Assembly: GCF_013407955.1 (NCBI RefSeq)
Contig: NZ_JACCBU010000001.1
Span: 6,200,001 to 6,264,000, forward strand
Reading direction: 5' to 3'
From: Microlunatus parietis
GTDB lineage: Bacteria; Actinomycetota; Actinomycetes; Propionibacteriales; Propionibacteriaceae
Length of the DNA stretch: 64,000 bases
Shown here: one piece after another, positions 18,067 through 26,863 of the stretch
How the letters are laid out: each line of letters opens with the position of its first letter
Numbering within the stretch: position 1 is the stretch's first letter
Notes under the pieces: generated by a model
Databases searched by the model: none
What the model was told of the DNA's origin: nothing
The model's input: only the letters and a program-made list of their open reading frames with translations
Position numbers and translations under genes: made by a program

Positions 18067-19491
18067 ATGAGACCGTACGTCGTCGCGATCATCGGGTCCG
18101 GGCCGTCGGGGATCTACGCCGCCGAGGCCCTCTGCCAGCAGACCGACGTGCCGGTCAGCGTCGCGGTCCTGGACCGGTTGCCGGTCCCGTTCGGGCTGGT
18201 CCGGTACGGCGTCGCTCCCGATCATCCGTCGATCCGGTCCATTCGCAACGTCCTGGAGCGCACGCTGAGCCGGCCGGAGGTGCGGTTCTACGGCGATGTG
18301 ACGGTCGGCCGCGACCTGACCGTCGAGGAGCTCCGCGGGGCGGTGGACGCGGTGATCTACGCGTACGGCGCGGCGAGTGACCGGCGGCTCGGCATCCCGG
18401 GCGAGGATCTGGAGGGCAGCATCGCGGCCGCGGAACTGGTCGCCTGGTACTGCGGGCATCCCGACGTCCATCCCGACCTGGACCGGCCCGACGCCGGTGA
18501 TCGTGATCAGGTGACGCCGGCCATCGACGCTGCGGCTGCGACCCGGCTGGTCGGCAGCACCCGGTCCGCGGTCGTCGTCGGCGTCGGGAACGTCGCGCTC
18601 GACGTGGTGCGGATCCTGATCCGACCCACCGCTGACCTGGCCCGGACCGACATGGCCGAGGAAGTGCTGACGGCGTTGCAGGGCCGTTCGGTGACCGACG
18701 TGCACGTGCTCGGCCGGCGCGGACCGGCGCACACGTCCTTCACCACCAAGGAACTCCGCGAGCTCGGCGACCTGGACGGCGTGGACATCGTGATCGACCC
18801 GTTCGATCATGATCTTGATCCGGCCACGGTCGGCAAGGTCGCGTTGCGCAACCTCGGCGTGCTGTCCACCTGGTCGGCACGGGAGAGCAGTGCCGAGCGG
18901 GGGAGTCGCGGCGCCGGCCGGCGGATCCACTTCCACTTCTGGACCCGGCCTACGGCGCTGGTCGGCGACGGCCGGGTCCACTCGGTGATCACGGAGCGGA
19001 CCAAGATCGACTCCGGCGGCGCGCTGGTCGGCGACGGTCCCGGTCCCGAGCTGCCGGCCGACCTGGTGGTCCGCTCGGTCGGCTACCGGGGCACCGCACT
19101 GCCCGGCGTCCCGTACGACGAGGAGAAGGCCAGAGTGCCGCACGCGGAGGGCCGGGTGATCCGAGACGGGTCGTTCGCCACCGGCGAGTACGTCACCGGC
19201 TGGATCAAGCGCGGCCCGACCGGCGTGATCGGCACCAACAAGTCCGACGCGGTGGAGACCGTCACCTCGCTGCTCTCCGACATCGCCGACGGCGAGCTGT
19301 CCGCCGGGCACGACTCGGACGAGCTCGGCCGGCTGCTGGCCGGCCGCGGGATCACCCCGCTGAACATGGGCGACTGGCGCCGGATCGACGCCGCCGAGAT
19401 CGCCCGCGGGCAGAGCCAGGGCCGCGACCGCGCCACCCTCGCGCACCGCTCCGCCCTGCTCGCCGCGGCCGAGCACGAAGAACGTCCTTAG
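18067..19491 (+). CDS. fprA: ferredoxin/adrenodoxin-type NADP+ reductase (FprA-like)
   Basis: FAD- and NADP-dependent ferredoxin reductase of 474 residues, the glutathione-reductase-fold type. The FAD motif is IIGSGPSGIYAAEAL (about 8-22), followed by RLPVPFGLVRYGVAPDHP. The NADPH motif is VVGVGNVALDVVRIL, and HVLGRRGPAHTSFTTKELREL follows. The C-terminal GYVTGW-like segment reads EYVTGWIKRGPTGVIGTNK. It shuttles electrons between NADPH and ferredoxin in the cytosol. The start is leaderless (see 18055). Its stop overlaps the convergent membrane gene by four bases. Confidence 0.92.
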   Translation: MRPYVVAIIGSGPSGIYAAEALCQQTDVPVSVAVLDRLPVPFGLVRYGVAPDHPSIRSIRNVLERTLSRPEVRFYGDVTVGRDLTVEELRGAVDAVIYAYGAASDRRLGIPGEDLEGSIAAAELVAWYCGHPDVHPDLDRPDAGDRDQVTPAIDAAAATRLVGSTRSAVVVGVGNVALDVVRILIRPTADLARTDMAEEVLTALQGRSVTDVHVLGRRGPAHTSFTTKELRELGDLDGVDIVIDPFDHDLDPATVGKVALRNLGVLSTWSARESSAERGSRGAGRRIHFHFWTRPTALVGDGRVHSVITERTKIDSGGALVGDGPGPELPADLVVRSVGYRGTALPGVPYDEEKARVPHAEGRVIRDGSFATGEYVTGWIKRGPTGVIGTNKSDAVETVTSLLSDIADGELSAGHDSDELGRLLAGRGITPLNMGDWRRIDAAEIARGQSQGRDRATLAHRSALLAAAEHEERP

Positions 19492-20036
19492 GCGAAGGTC
19501 AGCCAGATCACCAGGCCGGCCAGTACGGTGTCCAGCACCATGCAGAACTCCGCCATCGAGCGGACCACGACCCGGTCCTTGCGGTGGTGGTAGGCGTCCC
19601 AGCCGGCGTGCGCGAGCAGGCCGAACGCGACCAGGATCGCCGACAGGGCGGGATCCTGCCGGGCGGCGATCAAGGCCAGGCCGGCCAAGATCACCATGGC
19701 GACCAGTTGCAGCGGCAGCCCGTGCAGGGGTCTGCCGCGGCCGCGGGCGAATCCGTACAAGATCAACAGGACGGCGAGCACGATCATGATCAACGAGGGG
19801 TCGAAGGCCGGGACCAGAAAGCCGATCGTGATCAGCACGAAACTCACCCCGAAGACCGGCCAGGCCGCCCAGCGCAGGCCGAGGGCGGCGGCGCCGAGGT
19901 AGACCAACGCCGACGCGGTGACCACGGCGGCGGCGTCGGCGTGCCGGAGCCAGAGCGCCAGGGCGGTCAGGACGGCGACCGCGAGGCCGGCGAAGGCGGG
20001 CCAGCGGTCGCGCAGGGCGGAGGCGACGGTGCTCAC
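19488..20036 (-). CDS. integral membrane protein of unknown function
   Basis: A 182-residue protein with about six hydrophobic helices (AFAGLAVAVLTALALWL, VVTASALVYLGAAALGL, VFGVSFVLITIGFLVPAF, SLIMIVLAVLLILYGFA, LVAMVILAGLALIAA and a C-terminal VLDTVLAGLVIWLTFA). The conserved-looking loop GWDAYHHRKDRVVVRSMAEFC has paired His and a Cys that could bind a metal. The start is GTG 20036, preceded by a CsoR-like palindrome at 20045-20063. I do not recognise a named family; a metal-related role is only suggested by the operator and the His/Cys loop. Confidence 0.7.
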   Translation of the reverse strand: MSTVASALRDRWPAFAGLAVAVLTALALWLRHADAAAVVTASALVYLGAAALGLRWAAWPVFGVSFVLITIGFLVPAFDPSLIMIVLAVLLILYGFARGRGRPLHGLPLQLVAMVILAGLALIAARQDPALSAILVAFGLLAHAGWDAYHHRKDRVVVRSMAEFCMVLDTVLAGLVIWLTFA

Positions 20037-20044
20037 CCGGCCTT

Positions 20045-20063
20045 TATACCCTAGGGGGGTACC
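20045..20063 (-). promoter_or_regulatory. CsoR-like operator palindrome
   Basis: Read on the minus strand this is a run GGTACCCCCCTAGGGTATA, immediately followed by AAAGG and the GTG start of the membrane protein. The C-tract/TA/G-tract flanked by TA dinucleotides resembles CsoR/RcnR-family (copper or formaldehyde sensor) operators. No csoR gene lies in the window. Confidence 0.4.
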
Positions 20064-20082
20064 GTACGTCCAGCGTTTCGGA

Positions 20083-21213
20083 TCAGCGAACGCCGCGGAG
20101 CAGGTCGAGCTGATCGTCGATCTCGGGATCCTTGCCCTGGTCCGCCGAGGCGACCACGACGAACCGGCCCAGCCGGCTCAGGCAGTCGGACTTCTCGCGC
20201 GGCCGGAAGCCCTCCAGGCAGACCGTCCGGTCGGCCGCCGTGCCCGGGTGTTCTCGGACCTCGCGGCGGTGCTCGCCCTTCGTCGCGAGCCGCCGCTCCA
20301 GAACCGCCGCCGCGGCTTCCGCGTCCCGGTAGGCGGCGACCTCGTACCGCCCGTCGAAGTAGACCTCCAGCCCGTCGCCGCGCAGGTCGGCGGGCACGGC
20401 CCGCTGCCGCTCCTCGGAGTCGACGACCACCTGCCGGTCCCGCCAGTTGCCGCTGCTGATCACCGGGATGGCGGCGGCCCGGTCGAACAGGGTCACCGGA
20501 ATCGGCTCGTCCTCGAGTCCGGTCGCGGTGCCCACCGCCTCGGCGAGGGTGTCGGTGGCCGGCTCGACGTACTGCTCCGCCTGTTCCGGGGAGCCGCAGG
20601 ACACCGACACCGTCACCGCGGTACGGGAGCCCACCGCGGCCAGGCCGTGGATCGAGACATTGCGACCGCGGCCGGAGGAGCAGGCCCCGACGCGCTGGAT
20701 CAGCTGGGCGCCGGCCGCGCCGTCGACGTTCGGCTCCTCGAGCACGGTCGACGAGCCGCGGGTCGACTGGCCGTACCTCAGCAGTGCCGCGTCCCGCTCG
20801 TCCGTGCCGGAGAACAACTCGACGGCGACGGACACGTTGGCCCGGTCCTCGGCGCCCGGCACGGCATCGGATTGAAACGCCGACACCTGGGCGATCCGGC
20901 CGGCCGGCGGCTGCCGGCCCTCGCGACCGAAGATCCGGGCGTCGTCGTCGAACGCGTAGTTGACCTCGAACTGGGCGTCCTCGAGGGAGGGGGCGGTGGC
21001 CAGCCGGTCCCGGATCAGCCCGGCGGTCGCGTAGCTGATCAGCTTCGGGTCGTCGCCGACCGGGACCGGGGCCAGCGGCTTGCCCGCCGACCACGGCGGC
21101 TGGTTCACCAACGGCGGGGTCCAGCCGATCAGGCCGAGGGTGACGGCCAGGATCCCGGCCAGGCAGCCGGCGATCACCACGCAGCCGCCGACGATGATCA
21201 GGACGCGCTTCAC
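20083..21213 (-). CDS. membrane-anchored protein of unknown function
   Basis: A 376-residue protein with one N-terminal membrane anchor (VLIIVGGCVVIAGCLAGILAVTLGLIG split at about residues 4-30) and a large extracytoplasmic domain. The outside part has scattered cysteines (GACSSGRG, VSCGSPEQ, RTVCLEG, SDCLSRLGRF) that could form disulfides. No family recognised. Its ATG at 21213 overlaps the stop of the ArsR-type gene (ATGA), so the two are co-transcribed. The 3' part carries a charged tail ending in DQLDLLRGVR. Confidence 0.7.
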   Translation of the reverse strand: MKRVLIIVGGCVVIAGCLAGILAVTLGLIGWTPPLVNQPPWSAGKPLAPVPVGDDPKLISYATAGLIRDRLATAPSLEDAQFEVNYAFDDDARIFGREGRQPPAGRIAQVSAFQSDAVPGAEDRANVSVAVELFSGTDERDAALLRYGQSTRGSSTVLEEPNVDGAAGAQLIQRVGACSSGRGRNVSIHGLAAVGSRTAVTVSVSCGSPEQAEQYVEPATDTLAEAVGTATGLEDEPIPVTLFDRAAAIPVISSGNWRDRQVVVDSEERQRAVPADLRGDGLEVYFDGRYEVAAYRDAEAAAAVLERRLATKGEHRREVREHPGTAADRTVCLEGFRPREKSDCLSRLGRFVVVASADQGKDPEIDDQLDLLRGVR

Positions 21214-21542
21214 CGGACGGGCCCGGGCGGGTCGGGGGCGAGCGTGCCGTCCGGGGCGATGTGCTCGAAGATCTGCTGCACCATCGTCAGCACGTGCGGG
21301 TCGTCGACCGTGTAGATCTGCCGCCGGCCCTGTCGCTCGGCCCGGATGATCCCGGCCAGCCGGAGCTTGGTCAGGTGCTGGCTCGCCGTGGCGATCGTCA
21401 CCCCGACTCGCTCGGACAGCGTGCCCACGTCGTATTCGCCGGCGGCGGCGAGGGCCACCAGGTGCAGCCGGACCGGCGCGGACAACAGCGCGAACGTCCG
21501 CGCCGCGACCTCGAGCTGGGCGTGGGTCGGGTCGGGGATCAT
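21210..21542 (-). CDS. ArsR/SmtB family transcriptional regulator
   Basis: A 110-residue winged-helix repressor: FALLSAPVRLHLVALAAAGE, then YDVGTLSERVGVTIATASQH (recognition helix) and LRLAGIIRAERQGRRQIYTV with the wing. No obvious CxC metal site; HHH-type sites are also absent, so the signal is unclear. ATG 21542 is chosen at the start of homology; the upstream in-frame extension is low complexity. It is divergent from the cation exchanger and overlaps the downstream anchored protein, and may control both. Confidence 0.88.
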   Translation of the reverse strand: MIPDPTHAQLEVAARTFALLSAPVRLHLVALAAAGEYDVGTLSERVGVTIATASQHLTKLRLAGIIRAERQGRRQIYTVDDPHVLTMVQQIFEHIAPDGTLAPDPPGPVR

Positions 21543-21594
21543 GGCTGCATTCTGCCCGGCCCCGGGCCTGTGGTCGTGACCAGCCTCACGTCGA

Positions 21595-21626
21595 TTTGAC
21601 ACTTCCTCACTTGCGTAACTGTCAAA
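21595..21626. promoter_or_regulatory. inverted repeat in the arsR/exchanger divergent region
   Basis: TTTGACA (21595-21601) and TGTCAAA (21620-21626) form an inverted pair 18 bases apart. Each also contains a TTGACA -35 hexamer, one per strand. This is the best candidate for overlapping promoters and the ArsR-type operator. Confidence 0.45.
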
Positions 21627-21645
21627 GTGTCGTGAAGATGGACGG

Positions 21646-22908
21646 GTGCTTCGAACGCTGCGCCCGGTCCTGATCTGCCTGGCGATCGCCCTGCCGGCCC
21701 TGGTGGTCCGGGTCTCCGGGCTCCACCTGACGCCGGCCCTGGGCCTGGTCGTCTTCGGTGCGGGAGTCGTGGCCGCGGCGTTCGTGCTGGCCTGGGCCGC
21801 GGAAGCCGCCGAGGTGGACATCTCGGGCGGGCTCGCCGTCGCCGTGCTGGCGGTGATCGCCGTGCTGCCGGAGTACGCGGTCGACCTCTACTTCGCCTAC
21901 ACCGCCGGCAGCCGGCCCGAGTACGTCCAATTCGCCGCGGCCAACATGACCGGGTCCAACCGGTTGCTGCTCGGGCTCGGCTGGAGCGTCGTGGTGCTGG
22001 TCTCCTTGATCATCGCCAGCCGCAGGTCCGGGCAGACGGTCCGCGAACTGCTGATCGACTCCCGCTACCGGCTCGAGCTCGGCTTCCTGATGATCGCGTC
22101 GCTGCTGGCGTTGATCATCCCGCTGTCCGGCCAGATCCACCTGGTCCTCGGCATCGGCATGCTCGCCCTGTTCACGTTCTACCTGCTCCGGGTCGCCCGC
22201 ACCGAGGACGAGGGGGAGCCCGAACTGGTCGGCCCGGCCGCCCGGATCGGCGCGCTGCCGGCCCGGCTCCGCCGTCCGCTGGTGGTGATCATGTTCGTCG
22301 GTGCGGCGGTGATGATCATCTCCTGCGCGGAGCCGTTCGCGGAGTCGCTGGTCGCCGGCGGTCGGTCGCTCGGCATCGACGAGTTCCTGCTGGTGCAGTG
22401 GCTCGCGCCGTTGTCGTCGGAGGCGCCGGAATTCATCGTGGCGATCATGTTCGCGGTGCGCGGCAAGGCGTCGATGGCGATCGGGACGTTGATCAGCGCC
22501 AAGGTGAACCAGTGGACGCTGCTGATCGGCAGCCTGCCGGTGGCGTACCTGATGGGTGGCGGCAGCTTCTCGCTGCAGTTGGACGCCCGGCAGGTCGAGG
22601 AGTTCTCGCTGACCGCGGCACAGACCCTGCTCGGCATCGCGATCCTGCTCACGTTGCGGTTCCACCGGTTGGCCGCACTGGCCCTGCTGGGGCTGTTCGC
22701 GGTGCAGTTCGCGGTGCCCGGCACCGAGGGCCGGTACGTGATCACCGCCGTCTACGCCGTGCTCGCGGCGGTGCTGATGATCATCCATCGCCGGCAGCTG
22801 GTGCCCACCCTGACCGCGCCGTTCCGCAGCCTGCGCTCGCTCACGGAGCCGGCGGCGTCACCAGACGGGTCATCAGGCCGGCCAGGGTCCGTACCGGATC
22901 ATCGGTGA
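21646..22908 (+). CDS. sodium/calcium exchanger family (CaCA) membrane protein
   Basis: Cation antiporter of 420 residues with about 11 membrane helices in two inverted halves. The first alpha-repeat contains AVLPEYAVDLYFAY with its acidic residue. The second has SSEAPEFIVAIMFAVRG followed by LISAKVNQWTLLIGSLP. The start is GTG 21646; no ATG in frame is nearby. It is divergent from the ArsR-type regulator, suggesting ion-dependent control. The 3' end overlaps the convergent DUF3037 gene by 68 bases. The transported cation is not determined. Confidence 0.85.
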   Translation: MLRTLRPVLICLAIALPALVVRVSGLHLTPALGLVVFGAGVVAAAFVLAWAAEAAEVDISGGLAVAVLAVIAVLPEYAVDLYFAYTAGSRPEYVQFAAANMTGSNRLLLGLGWSVVVLVSLIIASRRSGQTVRELLIDSRYRLELGFLMIASLLALIIPLSGQIHLVLGIGMLALFTFYLLRVARTEDEGEPELVGPAARIGALPARLRRPLVVIMFVGAAVMIISCAEPFAESLVAGGRSLGIDEFLLVQWLAPLSSEAPEFIVAIMFAVRGKASMAIGTLISAKVNQWTLLIGSLPVAYLMGGGSFSLQLDARQVEEFSLTAAQTLLGIAILLTLRFHRLAALALLGLFAVQFAVPGTEGRYVITAVYAVLAAVLMIIHRRQLVPTLTAPFRSLRSLTEPAASPDGSSGRPGSVPDHR

Positions 22909-23227
22909 CGCCCGCGTGCACCGGTGACGGCTGGACGACCGTGCTGCGCGGGGCGGTCAGGATGCCGAACCGGTGGAGCAGACCGTCGTTCTCGCGGGCG
23001 CTGCCGACCGGTTCGGCGCACCGGAGCACGATGGCCTCGGCCGACCGGCGGACCGCGTCCAGGTCGACGGCGGGATCGAGGGCCCGCAGCCGGGCTTCCT
23101 CGATCGCGACGTCGGCGGCCAGGAAATCGAGGTCCTGGCAGTAGATGATCACTCCGATGTTGACGAACTCGCCCCGCTCCACCCGGGGCACCGCCCGGAT
23201 CGTCGCGTAGCTGTAGCCGTACCTCAT
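22841..23227 (-). CDS. DUF3037 domain-containing protein
   Basis: A 128-residue protein matching DUF3037: MRYGYSYATIRAVPRVERGE followed by FVNIGVIIYCQDLDFLAAD. ATG 23227 starts the conserved sequence and overlaps the stop of the HipA-like kinase (ATGA), so the two are translationally coupled. DUF3037 proteins are regularly encoded next to HipA-family kinases and are presumed partners; the function is unknown. Confidence 0.9.
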   Translation of the reverse strand: MRYGYSYATIRAVPRVERGEFVNIGVIIYCQDLDFLAADVAIEEARLRALDPAVDLDAVRRSAEAIVLRCAEPVGSARENDGLLHRFGILTAPRSTVVQPSPVHAGVTDDPVRTLAGLMTRLVTPPAP

Positions 23228-23982
23228 CGAAGCCACCGCTCGGCCGCCTCGAGCCGGCCGAGAAGGTAGTCCCGGTAGGCGATCCGGGCCGTCCCCGGGT
23301 CCGGCGGAGTTCCCGGGTCGGGTCGCTCCGGATCGGGCAGCAGCCACGCGTCCGGGACGTCGGCGATGACGGCGTCCAGGGTCGCGGCGTCGAACCGGCC
23401 GGCGAGTCGATCATGGGCCTCACGCGGCCGGGCCCGCCCGGACAGCACATGATCACCGTAGTTGTACGGCGACTCGGCGAACGCCTCCGGCCGGCCCCAG
23501 GCGTGGTGGAACCGCAGACAGGCGCCGTGATCGATCGCCCACAACCGCCGGTGCCAGACCAGCAGGTTGGTGTTCCGCAGGCTGCGGTCGACGTTCGCCG
23601 TCCAGGCGTCCAACCAGACCAGGGCCGAAGAGGTCTCGCGGTCCACGTCGAAGTTGCGGTCGTAGCCGACCGAACCGGGCAGGTAGTCCACGGCCAGGTT
23701 CACCCCGACGCTCGCCTTGATCAACTGCTGGATCTCGTCGTCCGGCTCGGTCCGGCCGACTTCGGCAGCCACCTCGATCAGGGCGAGCTCGGGCGTGTGC
23801 AGGCCGGCCCGCCGGGCCAGCCCGGCGACGATGATCTCGGCGACCAGGGCCTTGACGCCCTGGCCCGCGCCGGTGAACTTCACCACGTACGTGCCCAGGT
23901 CGTCGGCCTCCATGATCGCCGGCAGGGACCCGCCCTCGCGGAGCGGCGTCAGATAGGCGGTGGCGGTGATCCGTGGCAACAC
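23224..23982 (-). CDS. HipA family kinase
   Basis: A 252-residue, short HipA-like kinase. Visible are GSLPAIMEADDLGTYVVKFT (N lobe and Lys), GAGQGVKALVAEIIVAGLAR, and the catalytic/metal segments TANVDRSLRNTNLLVWH and WAIDHGACL. The start is GTG 23982, seven bases downstream of TACGCT, so probably leaderless; the earlier frame is antisense to the galactosidase. Unlike classical HipA it has no HipB partner, but it is coupled to DUF3037. Substrate unknown. Confidence 0.88.
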   Translation of the reverse strand: MLPRITATAYLTPLREGGSLPAIMEADDLGTYVVKFTGAGQGVKALVAEIIVAGLARRAGLHTPELALIEVAAEVGRTEPDDEIQQLIKASVGVNLAVDYLPGSVGYDRNFDVDRETSSALVWLDAWTANVDRSLRNTNLLVWHRRLWAIDHGACLRFHHAWGRPEAFAESPYNYGDHVLSGRARPREAHDRLAGRFDAATLDAVIADVPDAWLLPDPERPDPGTPPDPGTARIAYRDYLLGRLEAAERWLR

Positions 23983-23989
23983 GTCCGCC

Positions 23990-24030
23990 AGCGTAGTGGG
24001 CCGGGCGCTCCGCACCGATTCATTTACGCT
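23990..24030. promoter_or_regulatory. divergent leaderless -10 elements (HipA-like kinase and GH36 gene)
   Basis: TACGCT occurs on the minus strand (23990-23995, seven bases from the GTG at 23982) and on the plus strand (24025-24030, six bases from the GTG at 24037). The intergenic region is only 54 bases, so the two promoters overlap in their upstream parts. Confidence 0.5.
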
Positions 24031-24036
24031 GGTCGC

Positions 24037-26115
24037 GTGCAGCCACTGACGCTCGGCGACGAGTCCTTCCTGATCATGATCGAGGCCGGTGGCGACGAGC
24101 CGCCGGCGATCACCGAGGTGCGGCGGGACGGGCACCGGCTGACCCTGGCGCGGCCGCGGCCGCTGGTCGAGGTGCTCACCCTCGGCGACGGTCACCACAA
24201 TCCGACGCCGCGGCTGATCCGGACCTCGGTCGGCGCAGGGCTCCGCTATCGCGGTCATGATCATTGCGACGACGGCTCCGCGGTGCGGCTCGACGTCGTC
24301 GGCCCGGACGGGATCGCCGCCGAGATCGAACTGCGGATCCGGCCCGGCGTGGCGGCGGTCACCGGCGTGATCACCGTACGCAACGAGGGCGCCGAACCGG
24401 CCTGGCTGACCGCCGTCCCGTCCCTGAGCCTCGGGTTGTGCGGGCGGCTGGAGGAGGTCGACCTGACGCCGGACCAGCTGGACCTCGTCTCCGGGGCGTC
24501 CGACTGGCTGGCCGAGTTCCGGTGGACCCGGGAGCCGTTGCGCGGGCGGTTGGTGGTGCTCGAATCTGCCGGTCATCCGGTGTCCGGCAAGGGATCGACG
24601 GGGCAGCGCTCGGTCGGCAGCTGGTCCACCGGCGCCGACCTGCCGACCGCGGGCGTGGTCGCCGCCGACGACGGCTGGGCCTGGCTCTGGCAGGTCGAGC
24701 ACAACGGCGGCTGGCGTTGGGAGCTCGGCGATGATCAAGGCGGGGTGTCGCTCACCGCGGGCGGCCCGACCGAGGCCGATCACCAGTGGGTGCAGCGGCT
24801 GGACCAGGGTGCCGAGTTCCGTACCGTGCCGGTGACGATCGCCGCCGGACTCGGCTTCGACGACGCCGTCGACCAGCTGACCCGGCACCGCCGCGCCACC
24901 CGCCGTGATCATCCGGACCGGAGCCGGCTGACGCTCATCTACAACGACTACATGAACACCCTGTCCGGCGACCCGACCACCGAGAAGCTGCTGCCGTTGA
25001 TCGACAGCGCCGCCGCCACGGGCGCCGAGGCGTTCTGCATCGACGCCGGTTGGTACGCCGAGGACGGCAACTGGTGGGACACGGTCGGCGAGTGGCTGCC
25101 GTCATCCGGCCGGTTCCCCAGTGGCGGGCTGGCCGCTGTCCTGGACCGGATTCGGGACCGCGGCATGATCCCCGGCCTGTGGCTGGAACCCGAGGTGATC
25201 GGCGTCCGCAGCCCGATGGCCGACCGGCTGCCGCCGGAGGCGTTCTTCAGCCGCCATGGGGTACGGATCCGGGAGGCGGGCCGTTTCCACCTGGACCTGC
25301 GTCACCCGGCGGTCCGTGATCATCTCGACGCGACGATCGACCGGCTGGTCGGCGAACTCGGCGTCGGGATGTTCAAGTTCGACTACAACATCAACCCTGG
25401 GGCCGGCACCGACCTGGACGCCGACAGTGCCGGGGCCGGTCTGCTGGCGCACAATCGGGCCCACCTGGACTGGCTGGACGGCTTGTTCGACCGGCATCCC
25501 GAGTTGATCATCGAGAACTGCGGCTCCGGCGCGATGCGCTGCGACGACGCGATGCTGTCCCGGCTGCAGCTGCAGTCCACCAGTGATCAACAAGACGTCG
25601 CCCGGTACGTGCCCATCGCGGCCGCCGCACCGCTGCAGCTGCTGCCCGAGCAGGCCGGCTCCTGGGCCTACCCGGCCGACTGGATGGGACTCGAGGAGGT
25701 CGCCGCCACGCTGCAGGCGGGACTGCTCGGCCGGCTCTACCTGTCCGGGCACCTGAACCGGCTGAGAGATGATCAACTCGACCTGGTCCGGGCCGCGGTC
25801 GCCGTCCACAAGGAACTCCGCACCATGATCGGCAACGCCGCGCCGAGCTGGCCGCTCGGCCTGCCCGGCTGGGACGACCCGGTGATCGCGTTGCGGCTGA
25901 CCGGCCCGGACGAATCCCTGCTCACGGTCTGGCAGCGCGGCCCGGAACCCGCCGAGGTGATCATCCCGCTGACCCGCCCGGCCCGGGATTGCACGGTGAT
26001 CTTCCCGACCGCGCTCGATCCGTGGCCGGCCGAGTTGATCAACGACGGCACCGCCCTGCGCCTCGCTGCCGGTCCGGGTCCCATCGCTGCCCGTACCTTC
26101 CGACTGGGGCACTGA
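24037..26115 (+). CDS. alpha-galactosidase, glycoside hydrolase family 36
   Basis: A 692-residue GH36 enzyme that removes terminal alpha-galactose from oligosaccharides. An N-terminal beta-sandwich (about 1-280) precedes the TIM barrel. Motifs: CIDAGWYAEDGNWWDTVGEW, GLWLEPEVIG, the nucleophile in MFKFDYNIN (about residue 449) and the acid/base segment ENCGSGAMRCDD (about 493-504). No signal peptide, so cytoplasmic. The GTG start is leaderless. I count 11 copies of TGATCA in this one gene, several made with otherwise rare codons. Confidence 0.92.
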   Translation: MQPLTLGDESFLIMIEAGGDEPPAITEVRRDGHRLTLARPRPLVEVLTLGDGHHNPTPRLIRTSVGAGLRYRGHDHCDDGSAVRLDVVGPDGIAAEIELRIRPGVAAVTGVITVRNEGAEPAWLTAVPSLSLGLCGRLEEVDLTPDQLDLVSGASDWLAEFRWTREPLRGRLVVLESAGHPVSGKGSTGQRSVGSWSTGADLPTAGVVAADDGWAWLWQVEHNGGWRWELGDDQGGVSLTAGGPTEADHQWVQRLDQGAEFRTVPVTIAAGLGFDDAVDQLTRHRRATRRDHPDRSRLTLIYNDYMNTLSGDPTTEKLLPLIDSAAATGAEAFCIDAGWYAEDGNWWDTVGEWLPSSGRFPSGGLAAVLDRIRDRGMIPGLWLEPEVIGVRSPMADRLPPEAFFSRHGVRIREAGRFHLDLRHPAVRDHLDATIDRLVGELGVGMFKFDYNINPGAGTDLDADSAGAGLLAHNRAHLDWLDGLFDRHPELIIENCGSGAMRCDDAMLSRLQLQSTSDQQDVARYVPIAAAAPLQLLPEQAGSWAYPADWMGLEEVAATLQAGLLGRLYLSGHLNRLRDDQLDLVRAAVAVHKELRTMIGNAAPSWPLGLPGWDDPVIALRLTGPDESLLTVWQRGPEPAEVIIPLTRPARDCTVIFPTALDPWPAELINDGTALRLAAGPGPIAARTFRLGH

Positions 26116-26211
26116 GCTCGAACACTCGATCGGACTCGGCGCCCTCGGCGCACTACCGGAGGCGGAGGCTGCCGTACGGACGCGGCGGTCGCCGCGGAAC
26201 CGAGCATCGCG

Positions 26212-26808
26212 GTGGTCGATCTGCCGGTGATCGGATCCCAGACAGCGAAGGCAGCGCGCCGACGAGGCAGAACTCGGCGGCCGATCAGCCCGAAGCGGGT
26301 GACCGTGCACATCGCGGTGACCAGAAGCGCCGACATCTACGGTCCGGGCAAGGGCCCGGGCGGCAGCTATGCCCACTTCTACAACCCGCGCTCCGGTGCC
26401 CCGCGGCAGCATCAGTACCTGGACCGGCGGGCGGCCGCCGATCTCAACGGGAACGCGAGGAGCATCTCCGTTGAGCACGCAGGGCTCGAGGGCGACAGGA
26501 TGACCGACACCCAGCTTCGGAACCTCGCGAAGATCTTCGCCTGGGCCGTCATTCACTGCGGAGTGCCCAATCGGATCGCGACGGTGAACGACCTGCGCGG
26601 CCTGGCCTGGCACCGGCTCGGAATCGACGGCAACTTCGGCCGGTTCGATCGCAACGACCGCACGACCTGGTGCCGGAAGCAGACCGGCGCGGTGTGGTCG
26701 AACTCCACCGGCAAGCTCTGCCCGACCGACAAGTTCATCCGCCAGATCCCCACGGTCTACTCCAAGGCGCAGTACTGGTTGAAGAAGTGGGGCGGTCGAC
26801 CGGGCTGA
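26212..26808 (+). CDS. N-acetylmuramoyl-L-alanine amidase-like protein (Amidase_2/PGRP fold)
   Basis: Peptidoglycan amidase-like protein of up to 198 residues. Zinc-site segments are VTVHIAVTRS (His), RGLAWHRLGIDGNFG (His) and TGKLCPTDKFIRQIP (Cys). It also has YAHFYNPRSG and SISVEHAGLEGDRMTDTQLR, as in actinobacterial and phage endolysin-type amidases. GTG 26212 is the earliest in-frame start, but homology begins only near residue 30, and GTG 26299 is an alternative, so the start is uncertain. No signal peptide. The gene lacks TGATCA and is followed by an AT-rich seam, hinting at separate origin. Confidence 0.8.
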   Translation: MVDLPVIGSQTAKAARRRGRTRRPISPKRVTVHIAVTRSADIYGPGKGPGGSYAHFYNPRSGAPRQHQYLDRRAAADLNGNARSISVEHAGLEGDRMTDTQLRNLAKIFAWAVIHCGVPNRIATVNDLRGLAWHRLGIDGNFGRFDRNDRTTWCRKQTGAVWSNSTGKLCPTDKFIRQIPTVYSKAQYWLKKWGGRPG

Positions 26809-26863
26809 GCGCGGACCACCAAAAACTAAGTCAAGTGTACGGAATTATTCTGGAATCGGGTGC

